Assembly: GCF_023073315.1 (NCBI RefSeq)
Contig: NZ_JADPJH010000034.1
Span: forward strand, 346,227 to 410,226
Source of the DNA: Bradyrhizobium sp. 1
GTDB lineage: Bacteria; Pseudomonadota; Alphaproteobacteria; Rhizobiales; Xanthobacteraceae
Length of the DNA stretch: 64,000 bases
Reading direction: 5' to 3'
In this document: positions 1-8,795 of the stretch, one piece after another
Position numbering within the stretch: the stretch's first letter is position 1
Layout: every line of letters starts with the position of its first letter
The notes under the pieces: generated by a model
Database searches by the model: none
What the model saw: only the letters and a program-made list of their open reading frames with translations
Told to the model about the DNA's origin: nothing
Translations under genes and position numbers: made by a program

Positions 1-252
1 AAGTCTCCGGCTTGCGTCGACGACCCGGTCAAGACTGACATTGGGCGTGCTCTCCGGCACTTGCGCGTAAGGCAAGGCGTCGTCGAGCAGGCTATCGATC
101 TCGTCCCGCAGCACCAGCGGCAGGCCGGTGATGCAGATCAGGAGCAGGAACAATGTGCAAATCAGGCTCGACCATTTGTGTACGAAGAGCCAGCGCCGCA
201 GCGCCGGCTTTCGCTCATGCACACGTTCGCTGGAGATCGCCCGCTCGCTCAT
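1..252 (-). CDS. PepSY-type iron-uptake-associated membrane protein, N-terminal part (partial)
   Basis: Only the first 84 codons lie in the window; the gene runs off the left edge. The start ATG is at 252, after a GGGGGACAGG ribosome-binding stretch. A basic cytoplasmic N terminus is followed by one hydrophobic segment (about residues 28-47, with LICTLFLLLICITGLPLVL), which matches the opening of PepSY-associated transmembrane proteins such as PiuB/FsrB-like siderophore reductases. It begins 9 bp after the stop of the siderophore receptor upstream, so the two are probably co-transcribed and the protein may reduce or release iron from the imported siderophore. The family call rests on the N terminus and context only. 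Confidence 0.6.
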   Translation of the reverse strand, partial: MSERAISSERVHERKPALRRWLFVHKWSSLICTLFLLLICITGLPLVLRDEIDSLLDDALPYAQVPESTPNVSLDRVVDASRRL

Positions 253-261
253 CCTGTCCCC

Positions 262-2676
262 CTACCAGCGGTAACGTAGCGTCGCAATCACGCTGCGGCG
301 GAGGCCGTAATAGCAACCGCTGTCCTGACAGACCTCTACGTAGGTCTTGTCAAAGATATTGCTGATGTTTGCGCTGGCGAGAAAGCCCTTGAATTGCGGT
401 CCGATGCCCGCGAGATCGTAGTGCACGGCGGCATCGAACAGAGTGGCGGCGGGAACGTCGAAAGTATTGAGCGAATTGCCGGGCGAGGCGCCGAGATAGC
501 GGATCCCGCCTGACATGCCGAAGCCGTCAAACGCGCCGCCATGAAACGTGTAGTCCGCCCACAGCGAGGCCGCGTGAACGGGTATGCCGGGAACGCGCTT
601 GCCGAGGTTCGCCGTATTCGACTCCGTATTGATGATCTCGGTGTAGGTGTAGGCACCGAGCATCGTGAGATTGCGACTGATCTCGCTCTTGCCTTCGAGC
701 TCGATACCGCGCGCGCGTACCTTGCCGGTCTGCACATTGGCCCGCACGCCGCCAATGATGTGGGTCGGGTCCGGATCGGGCGTCAGCACGTTCTGCTGTT
801 CGAGGTTGAAAGCCGCCAAGGTCAGAAGCGTCTTCGGATCGGGCTGGTACTTGACGCCGACCTCTTCCTGCTGGCCTCGCGTCGGCTTGAACGCCTGCGC
901 GAAAAAGTCGGTGCCGAGCCGGGGCTGGAAGGATTCCGTGTACTGAACATAGGGCGCAACACCATTGTCGAACTTGTAGAGCAGCGCCGCGCGCTTGGTC
1001 AGGGCACCATCCGACTTCGGCGCAGTGATGCCGGTCAGCAGATTGTCGGTGTTGAGGTCCGCCTGGTCGTAGCGCAGGCCGAGCAACGCGACGAATCCGC
1101 CGAGCTTGATCTGGTCCTGGCCATAGAAGCCGACCTGCTCGAGCCTCTGGCGGTTGTTGGAGGTGACGGCCAGCGGCGGGATCGGCAGACCGTACACCGG
1201 ATTGAAGGCGTTGATTGCAGGAACGCCCACGGTCGCACTGCGGCTAAGCGCGTTATCGACGGAGTTGCGGTAGTCGATTCCGAGCAAGGCGGTGTGTTCG
1301 AGCGGACCAGCCTTGAACTTCAACTCGCCCTGGTTGTCGAGCGCAAGCGAGCGCAGCGTCTCATAGGTCGAAAAGGCGCCGCGCGGCAGGTTGAACGGGT
1401 TGGTCAATACGGTTGGAGAGACGACCGCGAAGTCCGTGGAGTTGTCCATGTAGCGCAGGTTCTGCCGCACCGTGAACAGGTTGTTGAAGCGGTGCTCGAA
1501 CAGATAACCGATGGATGCCACCGTGCGGTCGGTCTTGTCGAAGCCCGGCTCTCCCGAATAGAAGCCGGTCGGGATCTTCATCCCGCCGGCGACCGGAAAC
1601 ACCGTACCGTTGGCCGGCAGCAGGTTGAAGAAGCCGGCCTTGGGATCGCGCTGGTAGGTGCCGAGCACCGTAAGAGTGGTGTCGTTGTCTGGCCGCCACG
1701 TCAGCGACGGCGCGATCGAGACGCGCTGATAGCTGGTGTGCTCCACCTGGCTGCCGACATCGAAGCCGGAGGCGGTGAAGCGGTAGAGGAACTCCCTGTT
1801 CTTGTCGACCGGCCCGGAGACGTCGACACCGGCCTGCGCACGGCCATAGCTGCCGGTGGAGACGAACATCTCGTGATACGGCTCGAGCGTCGGTCGCTTG
1901 GAGACGAGATCGACCACGCCTCCGGGCGACGCCTGGCCATACAGCACCGAGGCTGGGCCATGCAGGATCTCGACACGCTCGAGATTGAAAGGCTCGACGA
2001 TCGGATAGGCAAAGATGCTCGCATTCATCAACCGCAGCGAATCGAGATACTGGTCGGCGAGAAAGCCGCGAATAAAGATTTGGTCGAAGCGCGCATCCGC
2101 TCCCTGCGCCTCGGCCCGCACGCCCGACGTATAGCGCACCGCCTGGGAGACGCTCTGCGCGCCCTGCGCCTGGATCTGGTCCTGCGTCACCACGGAGATC
2201 GCGAGCGGCGTCTCGATCAGCGGCGTATCGGTCTTGGTGCCAGTGCCGCTGCGGGTGGCGACCATGCCATCGACATGGCCGAAAGCCGATTCCTTGCGGC
2301 CGGCACCGGTGCCAGCCCCGGCTGCGGCCGCCGCGGCGCTGGCGGCTGTATTCGCGCGGGCGGCGGCGCGCGCACGGGCGGCGCTGCGGCTGCGCGAGGA
2401 TGATGCCGTGGTGCGCTTGCGAGCCTCGCTCGCCTCGACGACGATCGTGCCGAGTTCGGTACCCGCCCCGGCGGTGGACGCTGCAGTCGATGATTGAGCT
2501 GACGCCCCTCCAGTAGCAACGATCAAAACAACCGAACTGACGGCTCCCACGAACCGCCAGCGTCCCACTTCTAAAATGCCCACCGCAACTTCCCCAACTT
2601 CCCACGGCTGCAGATCGGTGCAGCCGTGCAGGGAATTACCGCAGCGGTTCAACGTTGCGGGCTGGAAGCTCTCCAT
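262..2676 (-). CDS. TonB-dependent siderophore receptor (FhuA/FhuE type)
   Basis: Outer-membrane gated channel for ferric siderophore uptake powered by TonB-ExbBD. The order seen is: signal sequence (hydrophobic run about residues 42-60 ending GGASA), a TonB box TIVVEA near residue 77, an Ala/Arg low-complexity linker (about 91-127), a plug domain (from about 148; motifs IFIRGF, ERVEILHGPASVLYG), and a long beta-barrel ending in an aromatic residue (RYRW). The first possible codon gives 804 aa, but a GTG at 2583 with a GGGGAAG box 5 bp upstream gives a more normal signal peptide and is probably the true start. The C-terminal gene neighbour is a PepSY protein. Substrate is not determinable; a hydroxamate such as ferrichrome is plausible. 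Confidence 0.9.
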   Translation of the reverse strand: MESFQPATLNRCGNSLHGCTDLQPWEVGEVAVGILEVGRWRFVGAVSSVVLIVATGGASAQSSTAASTAGAGTELGTIVVEASEARKRTTASSSRSRSAARARAAARANTAASAAAAAAGAGTGAGRKESAFGHVDGMVATRSGTGTKTDTPLIETPLAISVVTQDQIQAQGAQSVSQAVRYTSGVRAEAQGADARFDQIFIRGFLADQYLDSLRLMNASIFAYPIVEPFNLERVEILHGPASVLYGQASPGGVVDLVSKRPTLEPYHEMFVSTGSYGRAQAGVDVSGPVDKNREFLYRFTASGFDVGSQVEHTSYQRVSIAPSLTWRPDNDTTLTVLGTYQRDPKAGFFNLLPANGTVFPVAGGMKIPTGFYSGEPGFDKTDRTVASIGYLFEHRFNNLFTVRQNLRYMDNSTDFAVVSPTVLTNPFNLPRGAFSTYETLRSLALDNQGELKFKAGPLEHTALLGIDYRNSVDNALSRSATVGVPAINAFNPVYGLPIPPLAVTSNNRQRLEQVGFYGQDQIKLGGFVALLGLRYDQADLNTDNLLTGITAPKSDGALTKRAALLYKFDNGVAPYVQYTESFQPRLGTDFFAQAFKPTRGQQEEVGVKYQPDPKTLLTLAAFNLEQQNVLTPDPDPTHIIGGVRANVQTGKVRARGIELEGKSEISRNLTMLGAYTYTEIINTESNTANLGKRVPGIPVHAASLWADYTFHGGAFDGFGMSGGIRYLGASPGNSLNTFDVPAATLFDAAVHYDLAGIGPQFKGFLASANISNIFDKTYVEVCQDSGCYYGLRRSVIATLRYRW

Positions 2677-2972
2677 TCTAGAGGTTTACTATTTCCAAAC
2701 TACAGACGCGCTGCAGTCACGCGCAGAATGATGCAACAATCGACCGCGACCGGTGGCGGAGCGCCGATTCGCGAGGGCCGCCACGCGCTCACGATCTTTC
2801 CAGAGGTTGCGTCACCGGACGCGTACACGGAACTCTGCCAGCGTGTCGGCGTACCAACGCGCAATTTTTCATCACCTGGAGCGAATTGGGCCCTTCTCAC
2901 GCAAACGCTACTCGGATAGGCAGGCGGTTGCCGGTAAAAGCATCACCCTGATTCCCAAACCTATTTTACTCA
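2677..2972. promoter_or_regulatory. Divergent intergenic region between siderophore receptor and OpgC-like gene
   Basis: About 296 bp separating two divergently read genes, so promoters for both must lie here. I looked for an iron-responsive (Irr/Fur/RirA) operator expected for a siderophore receptor. Only weak TTCTA-containing fragments near 2673-2680 were seen, not enough to call a site. No convincing small gene was found. Confidence 0.3.
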
Positions 2973-4115
2973 ATGAAACCGTCCGTCAAGGCGAACCTCG
3001 CCGCATTTCATCCCGACGCCAGGCTGTATTTGACGCTCGGCATTGCCAATTGGTCGGTGTTCGTCGACCACATCCCGAACAACGTCGTCAATTTGCTGAC
3101 GCTGCGCAATTTTGGCTTCAGCGGCGCGGCCGATTTGTTCGTGTTCGTGGTGGGCTATGGCGTCGCCATCATCCACGGCAGGATGGCGCTGGAGCGCGGC
3201 TACGTCGTCGCGGCGACGCGGATCTTCCGCCGGGTCTGGCGACTCTACGCCGCCTATGTCGTGCTGTTCGTGATCTATATCGACACCATCGCCTATGTCG
3301 CCTCGCAGTCGATGGCGCCGGAGATCATTCAGGAATACAATATCTCGGGGATTCTCGAGCACCCGCTGCGCATCCTGGTCCAGGGATTGGTGCTCCAGGA
3401 AGAACCGCTCAACCTCGACCTGCTGCAACTGATGATCCCGCTGATGGCGTTCTTCCCATTCGCACTGTGGGGTCTGCTGCGGAATCCGAACCTGACGCTG
3501 GCGATTTCGATCGCGCTGTATCTCGCCGCGCGGTGGTTCGGCTGGAATTTTCACGCCTACCCCGACCAGGAATGGACGTTCAATCCGTTCTGCTGGCAGA
3601 TGCTGATGGTGCTCGGCGGCTGGTTCGCCGTGACAGGCGCACCCGGGCGCAAGCTGCACGGGATGTCCTGGCTGCGGATCGTCGCGGGCGCCTATCTCGT
3701 CTTCGCGATGGCCATCACCCTGATGCGGCATTCGCCGGCGCTGTCTCCTTACCTGCCGGATGTCGTCCTCAACGGCATCGCGCCGACCGACAAGGAAAAC
3801 CTCGCGCCCTATCGCGTGATCCATTTCCTCGCGCTCGCCTTCCTCGCGACCCATTTCATTCCGGCCGATCACCCCGGCCTGAAATTGCGGCCGCTTCATG
3901 CGGTGATCACATGCGGCGAGGAATGGCTCGCGGTGTTTTGCGTCGCCGTATTCCTGTCCCTTGCCGGCCATCTCATCCTGATCACCGGGGCGAACCTGGT
4001 GGTGATGCAGATCGCGGTGAGCCTCGCCGGCTTCGCGGCGATGACGGCGGTGGCCTATTACATCGCCTGGTCGAAGCGGCAGGACCTGCCTGCGGCGCTG
4101 CGGCAGCAGGCCTAG
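2973..4115 (+). CDS. OpgC-like integral membrane acyltransferase
   Basis: A 380-residue polytopic membrane protein of the OpgC_C family. OpgC proteins transfer succinyl groups to osmoregulated periplasmic glucans; the broader family includes uncharacterised acyltransferases. The family-like opening is visible (aromatic-rich GIANWSVFVDHIPNN near residue 25 and GAADLFVFVVGYG near 50), followed by about ten hydrophobic segments. Length is normal for the family. No clear Shine-Dalgarno precedes the ATG at 2973, so the start is chosen from the family-like N terminus. It is followed by a TetR regulator on the same strand, which may or may not control it. The acyl donor and acceptor cannot be read from the sequence. 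Confidence 0.85.
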   Translation: MKPSVKANLAAFHPDARLYLTLGIANWSVFVDHIPNNVVNLLTLRNFGFSGAADLFVFVVGYGVAIIHGRMALERGYVVAATRIFRRVWRLYAAYVVLFVIYIDTIAYVASQSMAPEIIQEYNISGILEHPLRILVQGLVLQEEPLNLDLLQLMIPLMAFFPFALWGLLRNPNLTLAISIALYLAARWFGWNFHAYPDQEWTFNPFCWQMLMVLGGWFAVTGAPGRKLHGMSWLRIVAGAYLVFAMAITLMRHSPALSPYLPDVVLNGIAPTDKENLAPYRVIHFLALAFLATHFIPADHPGLKLRPLHAVITCGEEWLAVFCVAVFLSLAGHLILITGANLVVMQIAVSLAGFAAMTAVAYYIAWSKRQDLPAALRQQA

Positions 4116-4196
4116 CTAGCCAAATAATCGTGCGATTCTGCTAGGCCGAAAGCCGTGGCTGCGCTATGCCGAATGGCTTTGCGTGAGGAGACCGGC

Positions 4197-4811
4197 GTGG
4201 CGATGGCTAAGAGCGGGGGTGACGAGGCTGACAGCGCACCCAAGCGCGGTCGGCCGCGGTCGATCGAGACCACCAACGCCATTCTCGAAAGCGCCTATGC
4301 GCTGATGGCTGCCACGGGTCTCGCCACCACAACCATCGACGCCGTCGCGCGCCACTCCAGCGTCTCCAAGATGACGATCTACAAATGGTGGCCGTCGCGC
4401 GAAGCGCTGCTGATCGACGCCTTCCTTGATCACGCGGCGCAAATGCTGCCGCTGCCGCCGGTGAGTTCCGGAACGCCAGCCGCGCGCGCGCGCCGCCATG
4501 CCGCGGCCTATGCCGAGGCGCTTCAGGGCGAGTTCGGCAAGGTGCAGCTCGCCGTCATCTCCGAATGCATCTCGAAGACCGGCTCGGCGGAGCTGTTCTA
4601 CGCGCGCTATCTGCAATTCCGCCGCGATGCGCTGGTCGAGATGATCGCCGCGGGCCAGACCGACGGCAGTGTTCTGGCCGACGGGGCGCCTGAAGATCTC
4701 TACGACGCGATCTATGGCAGCCTGTTCTACCGCTACGTGTTCGGCATCGCGCCGATCACGCCGGCCTATGCGCGCAATCTGGTCGACATGGTCTTGCGGC
4801 CGAAGGATTAA
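4197..4811 (+). CDS. TetR/AcrR family transcriptional regulator
   Basis: A DNA-binding repressor of TetR type. After a basic lead (KRGRPRSIET) comes the typical N-terminal three-helix domain, with the recognition segment SKMTIYKWWPSREALL around residues 55-70. The C-terminal ligand or dimer domain shows no recognisable ligand signature. I prefer the GTG at 4197 because GAGGAG lies 6 bp upstream; an ATG at 4203 is almost as good, and an upstream GTG at 4155 would add residues that look unlike the family. It lies 81 bp after the OpgC-like gene and ends tail to tail with a histidine kinase, so its target could be the former or itself. Confidence 0.88.
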   Translation: MAMAKSGGDEADSAPKRGRPRSIETTNAILESAYALMAATGLATTTIDAVARHSSVSKMTIYKWWPSREALLIDAFLDHAAQMLPLPPVSSGTPAARARRHAAAYAEALQGEFGKVQLAVISECISKTGSAELFYARYLQFRRDALVEMIAAGQTDGSVLADGAPEDLYDAIYGSLFYRYVFGIAPITPAYARNLVDMVLRPKD

Positions 4812-4819
4812 CCAAGCGG

Positions 4820-6508
4820 CTATCGTGCAGGCCGCACCGGCGCAGAGAGCTTGTCGGTGCGATCGCGCTCGGTCATGTCGACCACGGTTACCATCGGCGC
4901 GGTCAGCTCATAGACGTAGGAGACGTCGGTGAAGTAGCGCTTGGCGGTACCGCCGAGCGCCTCGGGCGCGACACGGTCGAGCAGGATCAGGCCGAAATCG
5001 GAATCGGGACGGCGCGTCGCCTCGCTGGTGTTGAACTCCTCCCAGCGGAAATGGAAGACCTCATCGGTCCCCTCGCCCGTCACCGTCCAGTTCGCGGTGA
5101 TGTGCGGATGCTTGCCGACCAGCGACAGGCCCTCGTCGGAGTGCGAAGCGAGCTCGAAGAACAGCAGCGACAGGCTCTGCGCCGCGCGCGCGCTGACCGC
5201 GATATCAGGACCCGTGACGGCGATGCGGTCGGCGTGCGGAATGGCGCGCGCTTCGAACAGGCCCTTCAGCTTGACGCCCTGCCACTGGCTCTCGCTGAGC
5301 AGCGAGACCACGTTGGACATGGCGTGGATGCGGCCGATCAGCAGCTCGCGCGCGCCATCGATATCGGCGCCATGGCGCAGCGTGCGCGTCACGATCGACT
5401 GGATCACCGCCAGGATGTTCTTGACCCGGTGGTTGAGCTCGTCGATCACGGCGGTCAGCCGGCGCTCGAAGCCGATCCGCACCTGGATCTCGCGGCTGAG
5501 CCTCAAGTTGTTGTAGGCGACATAGCCAAACAGGCCGCACACCATCGCGGTGATCGCAAAGCCGATCGCAGCCACGATGATCGCGGTCTGCTCCGCGCGC
5601 CGTGCCGAATTGGTCTTGGCGTAATAGCCGAGCTGCCAGTCACGCCCGCCGAAGCTCACGGTGCGCGTCGCCGATGGCGCCGGGCCATCCGCGCTCATGC
5701 GCGTGGAGACCACGCCCTGGTCGTTGGCGACGAGCTCGCCGCCATCCTTGCGCGGATCCCTGAGCGCGACCGAGAACAACGACATGTCGTCGTTGGTCAG
5801 CATCAGCGAAGCAAGCTCGTAGGAAAACGTGATGAAGCCGACAGGCTCCGTCGCGCCCTCGGGAATGACGGGGGCCGCGACGATGATGCCAACCGCCCCG
5901 TTTGCGCGCAGGAGTGGCACCGGGTCAGAGGCGACAGACCTCTTCTCGATCCGGGCCCGGGCGAGCATCGCGCTGCGGACCGGGTCCTGGTCGTAGCTGC
6001 GGCCGGGCAGCGCCTTGGTCTCGTCGCTGCGCGGCTCGAGGTCCATCAGCACGTCGATCGGCTGAGTGAGGCTTGCAGGGGCGATCGGCCTGTCGCCGTA
6101 GTCGCGAATCTCGGGCTTCGGGAAGCCGGCGGCCGCGATCGCCGCCTGCGCCGCAGCGAGCTCGTTCGGCTGGAGCCGGGCGACCCAGCCGGCCACCACG
6201 AAATCGGTCTTGAAGGCGTAGATCGCTGAGCGCAGCGGCTCCAGCATGTTGGGCTTGAGCACCGACGGCGCACGGAACAGGCCTGAGGCGACACGCGCAA
6301 GCAACTCGCGCTCGGTGAGCCGGTCCTGGACCAGGCTCGCATGGACGTCGATCGCGCGCGCCAGCGCGATCCGGTCCAGCGCCAGCTCCTGGTCGTGGAC
6401 ACGATAGGCCGCCAGCCCGGAGAGCAAGACCCCGAGCAGAGCGATGAAACCGATGATGAAACCCAGCCGGACCACGCGACTACTCAGGCGGAAGCAGGAG
6501 GTCGGCAA
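4820..6508 (-). CDS. CHASE-domain HWE-type sensor histidine kinase with degenerate N box
   Basis: A membrane sensor kinase. Visible order: TM1 (about 13-34), a periplasmic CHASE-like sensor (about 60-285, with the G-D-PxR pattern in GRSYDQDPVRSAMLARAR), TM2 (about 310-335), then the phosphoacceptor motif DELNHRVKNILAVIQ with His360. The ATP-binding region is unusual: where HWE kinases carry HELATNAxKYG, this protein has FELASHSDEG (about 451-460), so the name-giving His and the Mg-chelating Asn are replaced, although WEE and a DFGL stretch remain downstream. It may be a weak or inactive kinase. No response regulator is adjacent. The 562-aa start is a TTG; a GTG at 6475 is an alternative. Confidence 0.82.
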   Translation of the reverse strand: MPTSCFRLSSRVVRLGFIIGFIALLGVLLSGLAAYRVHDQELALDRIALARAIDVHASLVQDRLTERELLARVASGLFRAPSVLKPNMLEPLRSAIYAFKTDFVVAGWVARLQPNELAAAQAAIAAAGFPKPEIRDYGDRPIAPASLTQPIDVLMDLEPRSDETKALPGRSYDQDPVRSAMLARARIEKRSVASDPVPLLRANGAVGIIVAAPVIPEGATEPVGFITFSYELASLMLTNDDMSLFSVALRDPRKDGGELVANDQGVVSTRMSADGPAPSATRTVSFGGRDWQLGYYAKTNSARRAEQTAIIVAAIGFAITAMVCGLFGYVAYNNLRLSREIQVRIGFERRLTAVIDELNHRVKNILAVIQSIVTRTLRHGADIDGARELLIGRIHAMSNVVSLLSESQWQGVKLKGLFEARAIPHADRIAVTGPDIAVSARAAQSLSLLFFELASHSDEGLSLVGKHPHITANWTVTGEGTDEVFHFRWEEFNTSEATRRPDSDFGLILLDRVAPEALGGTAKRYFTDVSYVYELTAPMVTVVDMTERDRTDKLSAPVRPAR

Positions 6509-6786
6509 TAAACACGGAGCATATGAACGCCGCTCGAACGGCCATGTGCCGAAACAGGGTGGACCCCAGTGGCGGAGATAATGAAGGAGGAGGCATCGGT
6601 ACGCAACTTGGGTCGCCTGAAAAGCTTAATCTGCCCGGCCGATCGTCCGGCCAAATTGACTTACAAGGCGGATTTGCCCCGGGGCGCCGAAAGTAGTTAA
6701 TCGCCATGTCCGAAATTTGTTCCGCTGGTGCCGGTACGGCCCCGGGCGTTAACGGCAAGAACGCCTGCGCCAAGTCGTCGCGTCGA

Positions 6787-7410
6787 TCAGCCCGCCCGTT
6801 TCAGGCCGCCTTTCGCCTCGATGAAGCCGACGATGCGGTCGAGCCCGTCGCTCTTCTTCAGGTTGGTCATGACGAAAGGGCGCTCGCCGCGCATGCGCCT
6901 GGCGTCCGTCTCCATCTTTTCGAGGGATGCGCCGACATGGGGCGCGAGATCGATCTTGTTGATGACGAGGAGGTCGGAGCGGGTGATGCCGGGGCCGCCC
7001 TTGGACGGGATCTTGTCGCCGGCGGCGACGTCGATCACGTAGATGGTGAGGTCGGCCAGCTCCGGGGAAAAAGTGGCAGCGAGATTATCGCCGCCGGATT
7101 CGATCAGCACGAGGTCGAGCCCGGGGAATTTCGCACGCATGTCCGCAACCGCCGCGAGATTCATCGAGGCATCCTCGCGGATCGCGGTGTGCGGGCAGCC
7201 GCCGGTCTCGACGCCGGCGATGCGGTCCGGCGTCAGCGAGCCCGAGCGCACCAGAAACTCCGCATCCCATTTGGTGTAGATGTCGTTGGTGATCGCGGCG
7301 ATGTCGTAGCGCTCGCGCATGGTCTTGCAGAGCAGGTCCATCAGCGCGGTCTTGCCCGATCCGACGGGGCCGCCGATACCGACACGCAAGGGGCCGTGAG
7401 ATTTCGACAT
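6787..7410 (-). CDS. ureG: Urease accessory GTPase UreG
   Basis: GTPase that drives nickel delivery from UreE to apo-urease in the UreDFG complex. The sequence shows the P-loop GGPVGSGKT (residues 13-21), the nickel-binding CPH motif in GGCPHTAIRED (residues 72-74), the ESGGDNL switch segment and an NKID guanine-specificity motif. The 207-aa length is standard. The ATG at 7410 is chosen because UreG proteins begin shortly before the P-loop; a start 12 codons upstream is possible but not family-like. It is the last gene of the urt-ure block, 39 bp after ureF. Confidence 0.97.
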   Translation of the reverse strand: MSKSHGPLRVGIGGPVGSGKTALMDLLCKTMRERYDIAAITNDIYTKWDAEFLVRSGSLTPDRIAGVETGGCPHTAIREDASMNLAAVADMRAKFPGLDLVLIESGGDNLAATFSPELADLTIYVIDVAAGDKIPSKGGPGITRSDLLVINKIDLAPHVGASLEKMETDARRMRGERPFVMTNLKKSDGLDRIVGFIEAKGGLKRAG

Positions 7411-7449
7411 TTGGCTTGCTCTCTCTTGATCAGTTAGAGGCCGCACCGC

Positions 7450-8172
7450 TCACGAGCGGAACAGCCGGGTATATTGCGTCTCGTGCCGCAGGCTGGCGAG
7501 ATCGGCGCGAAAGGTCGCGCTGCCGAGATCGTCCAATGTCGCATTCAGCGCACGATTGGCGGTCGCGGCAACGGCGCTCTCCAGTTTCACCAGCACGCGC
7601 TGGCTGTCGGTCTGACCGAGCGGAACGAGCCGGCTTGCCGCCGAGATCCAGTTCGAGACCAGCGCATGCAGGAAGGCGTGCAGCGTCGGCGCCAGCGGTA
7701 CGCCGTGCATCGCCGCAACGACGCCGACGGCGACGGGATAAACCAGTGGCGTGCGGCATGCCGCGACCATGGCGTCCAGTCCGTCGGCATCCCACGCGGC
7801 GCGGGAGATTTCGATGAAGGCGCGCCCCTGCGAGGTGGTCTCGAGCTGCCGCTCGCGCGACGGCACGAAGGCGGCGGCGAGTTCCGCGACCTCGCTCAAG
7901 GTGGCGTCTTCGCCGGCTTCAGCGGCACGGTAAGCATGGACCAGAAACGTCGCATCGCAAAAGCCCGAGCCGTCACCGAGCATCGCGTCGAGCCAGTCGG
8001 CCAGCGTCGCGACGTCGGTGACGTCGCCCGCCTCGACCGCCCATTCGATGCCGCTGGAATAGGAGAAGCCACCGACGGGGAACGCCGGCGACAGCCATGT
8101 CATCAACCGATACAGCGCCGCTGCCTCGCGCTCGGCGAGGTCGCAGGCCGCGACCGGCTCATTTGTGGTCAT
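7450..8172 (-). CDS. ureF: Urease accessory protein UreF
   Basis: Cytoplasmic helical accessory protein that bridges UreD and UreG in urease maturation and checks GTPase activity. Family motifs are present: LYRLMTWLSPAFPVGGFSYSSGIEW near residues 20-45, then a helical body ending in the HETQYTRLFRS-type C terminus typical of UreF. The ATG at 8172 overlaps the ureE stop by 14 bp, implying translational coupling; an ATG two codons upstream (8178) is equally possible. The frame stays open further upstream only because it is a shadow of the His-codon-rich ureE tail. 240 aa, normal length. Confidence 0.96.
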   Translation of the reverse strand: MTTNEPVAACDLAEREAAALYRLMTWLSPAFPVGGFSYSSGIEWAVEAGDVTDVATLADWLDAMLGDGSGFCDATFLVHAYRAAEAGEDATLSEVAELAAAFVPSRERQLETTSQGRAFIEISRAAWDADGLDAMVAACRTPLVYPVAVGVVAAMHGVPLAPTLHAFLHALVSNWISAASRLVPLGQTDSQRVLVKLESAVAATANRALNATLDDLGSATFRADLASLRHETQYTRLFRS

Positions 8173-8791
8173 GAGCATGCTTGTCGCCGTGGCGATGGTC
8201 GGGGTGGTCGCAATGCTCATCGTGGTGATCGTGGCCATGGCCATGCGCGGCGTGATCGTGCGCGTGGTGGTCATGGCCGTGATGATCATGGTGATCGTGA
8301 CCATGATGGCCGTGATCATGGTGCGCATGGTCGTCGTGGCCATGTGCGTGACCGGCATCCGCATAGGCGCCACCTTCGGGATCGAACGGCGCCTCGATCT
8401 CGACCACGCGGGCACCGAGGCCCTTCACCATGGCCTCGATGACGTGGTCGCGGCGGATGCGCAAGGCCTTGGCCATGATCTGCGTCGGCAGATGACGGTT
8501 GCCGAGATGCCAGCCGACGCGGATGAGATGGTGCGGATCGTGGCCGCGAATCTCGAGCAGCGGCTCGGGTGCCGCCACCACTTCGACCAGCCGACCGTCC
8601 TCCAGCACCAGCGCATCACCGCCGCGCAGCGCGACAGCGTTTTCCAGGTCGAGCAGGAATTCGAGACCCCGCGTCCCCGTCATCGCCATGCGGCGGCGGT
8701 GCCGATCGTCGAAATCGAGCACGACCGTATCCGCCGGCGTTTCCGTGAAACGGTACTGTCCCCTAACCTGCGTCGCCCGGATCATCGCCAT
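8159..8791 (-). CDS. ureE: Urease accessory nickel chaperone UreE with long His-rich tail
   Basis: Nickel metallochaperone for urease. The N-terminal beta domain and the conserved HLGNRHLPTQ segment (conserved metal His at about residue 98) are clear. From about residue 148 to the end runs a tail with about 30 histidines alternating with Asp, Gly and Ala, a nickel-storage extension also seen in Klebsiella UreE but here much longer. Total 210 aa. The gene begins 4 bp after an ABM-domain gene and overlaps ureF, so it belongs to the same transcription unit. The tail is encoded by repetitive CAC/GAC codons, so its length probably varies between strains by slippage. Confidence 0.97.
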   Translation of the reverse strand: MAMIRATQVRGQYRFTETPADTVVLDFDDRHRRRMAMTGTRGLEFLLDLENAVALRGGDALVLEDGRLVEVVAAPEPLLEIRGHDPHHLIRVGWHLGNRHLPTQIMAKALRIRRDHVIEAMVKGLGARVVEIEAPFDPEGGAYADAGHAHGHDDHAHHDHGHHGHDHHDHHGHDHHAHDHAAHGHGHDHHDEHCDHPDHRHGDKHAHDHK

Positions 8792-8795
8792 GTCC

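Noticed and set aside
541..2403. 620-codon plus-strand frame opposite the siderophore receptor
   Set aside because: Same reason: complement of a real, motif-rich gene, no recognisable domain and no ribosome-binding site.
2641..2720. Irr/Fur operator upstream of the siderophore receptor
   Set aside because: Only a short TCTAGA palindrome and a TTCTAAA-like fragment were seen, too little to call.
6480..6773. 97-codon minus-strand frame between ureG and the kinase
   Set aside because: Pro/Ser-rich, no family, no good start, and overlaps the kinase start. The 6509-6786 gap otherwise shows only a weak GGCCG/CGGCC hairpin near 6637.
8173..8415. N-terminal extension of UreF rich in Met and Thr
   Set aside because: It is another frame of the UreE His-tail repeats; UreF homology starts just after 8172.
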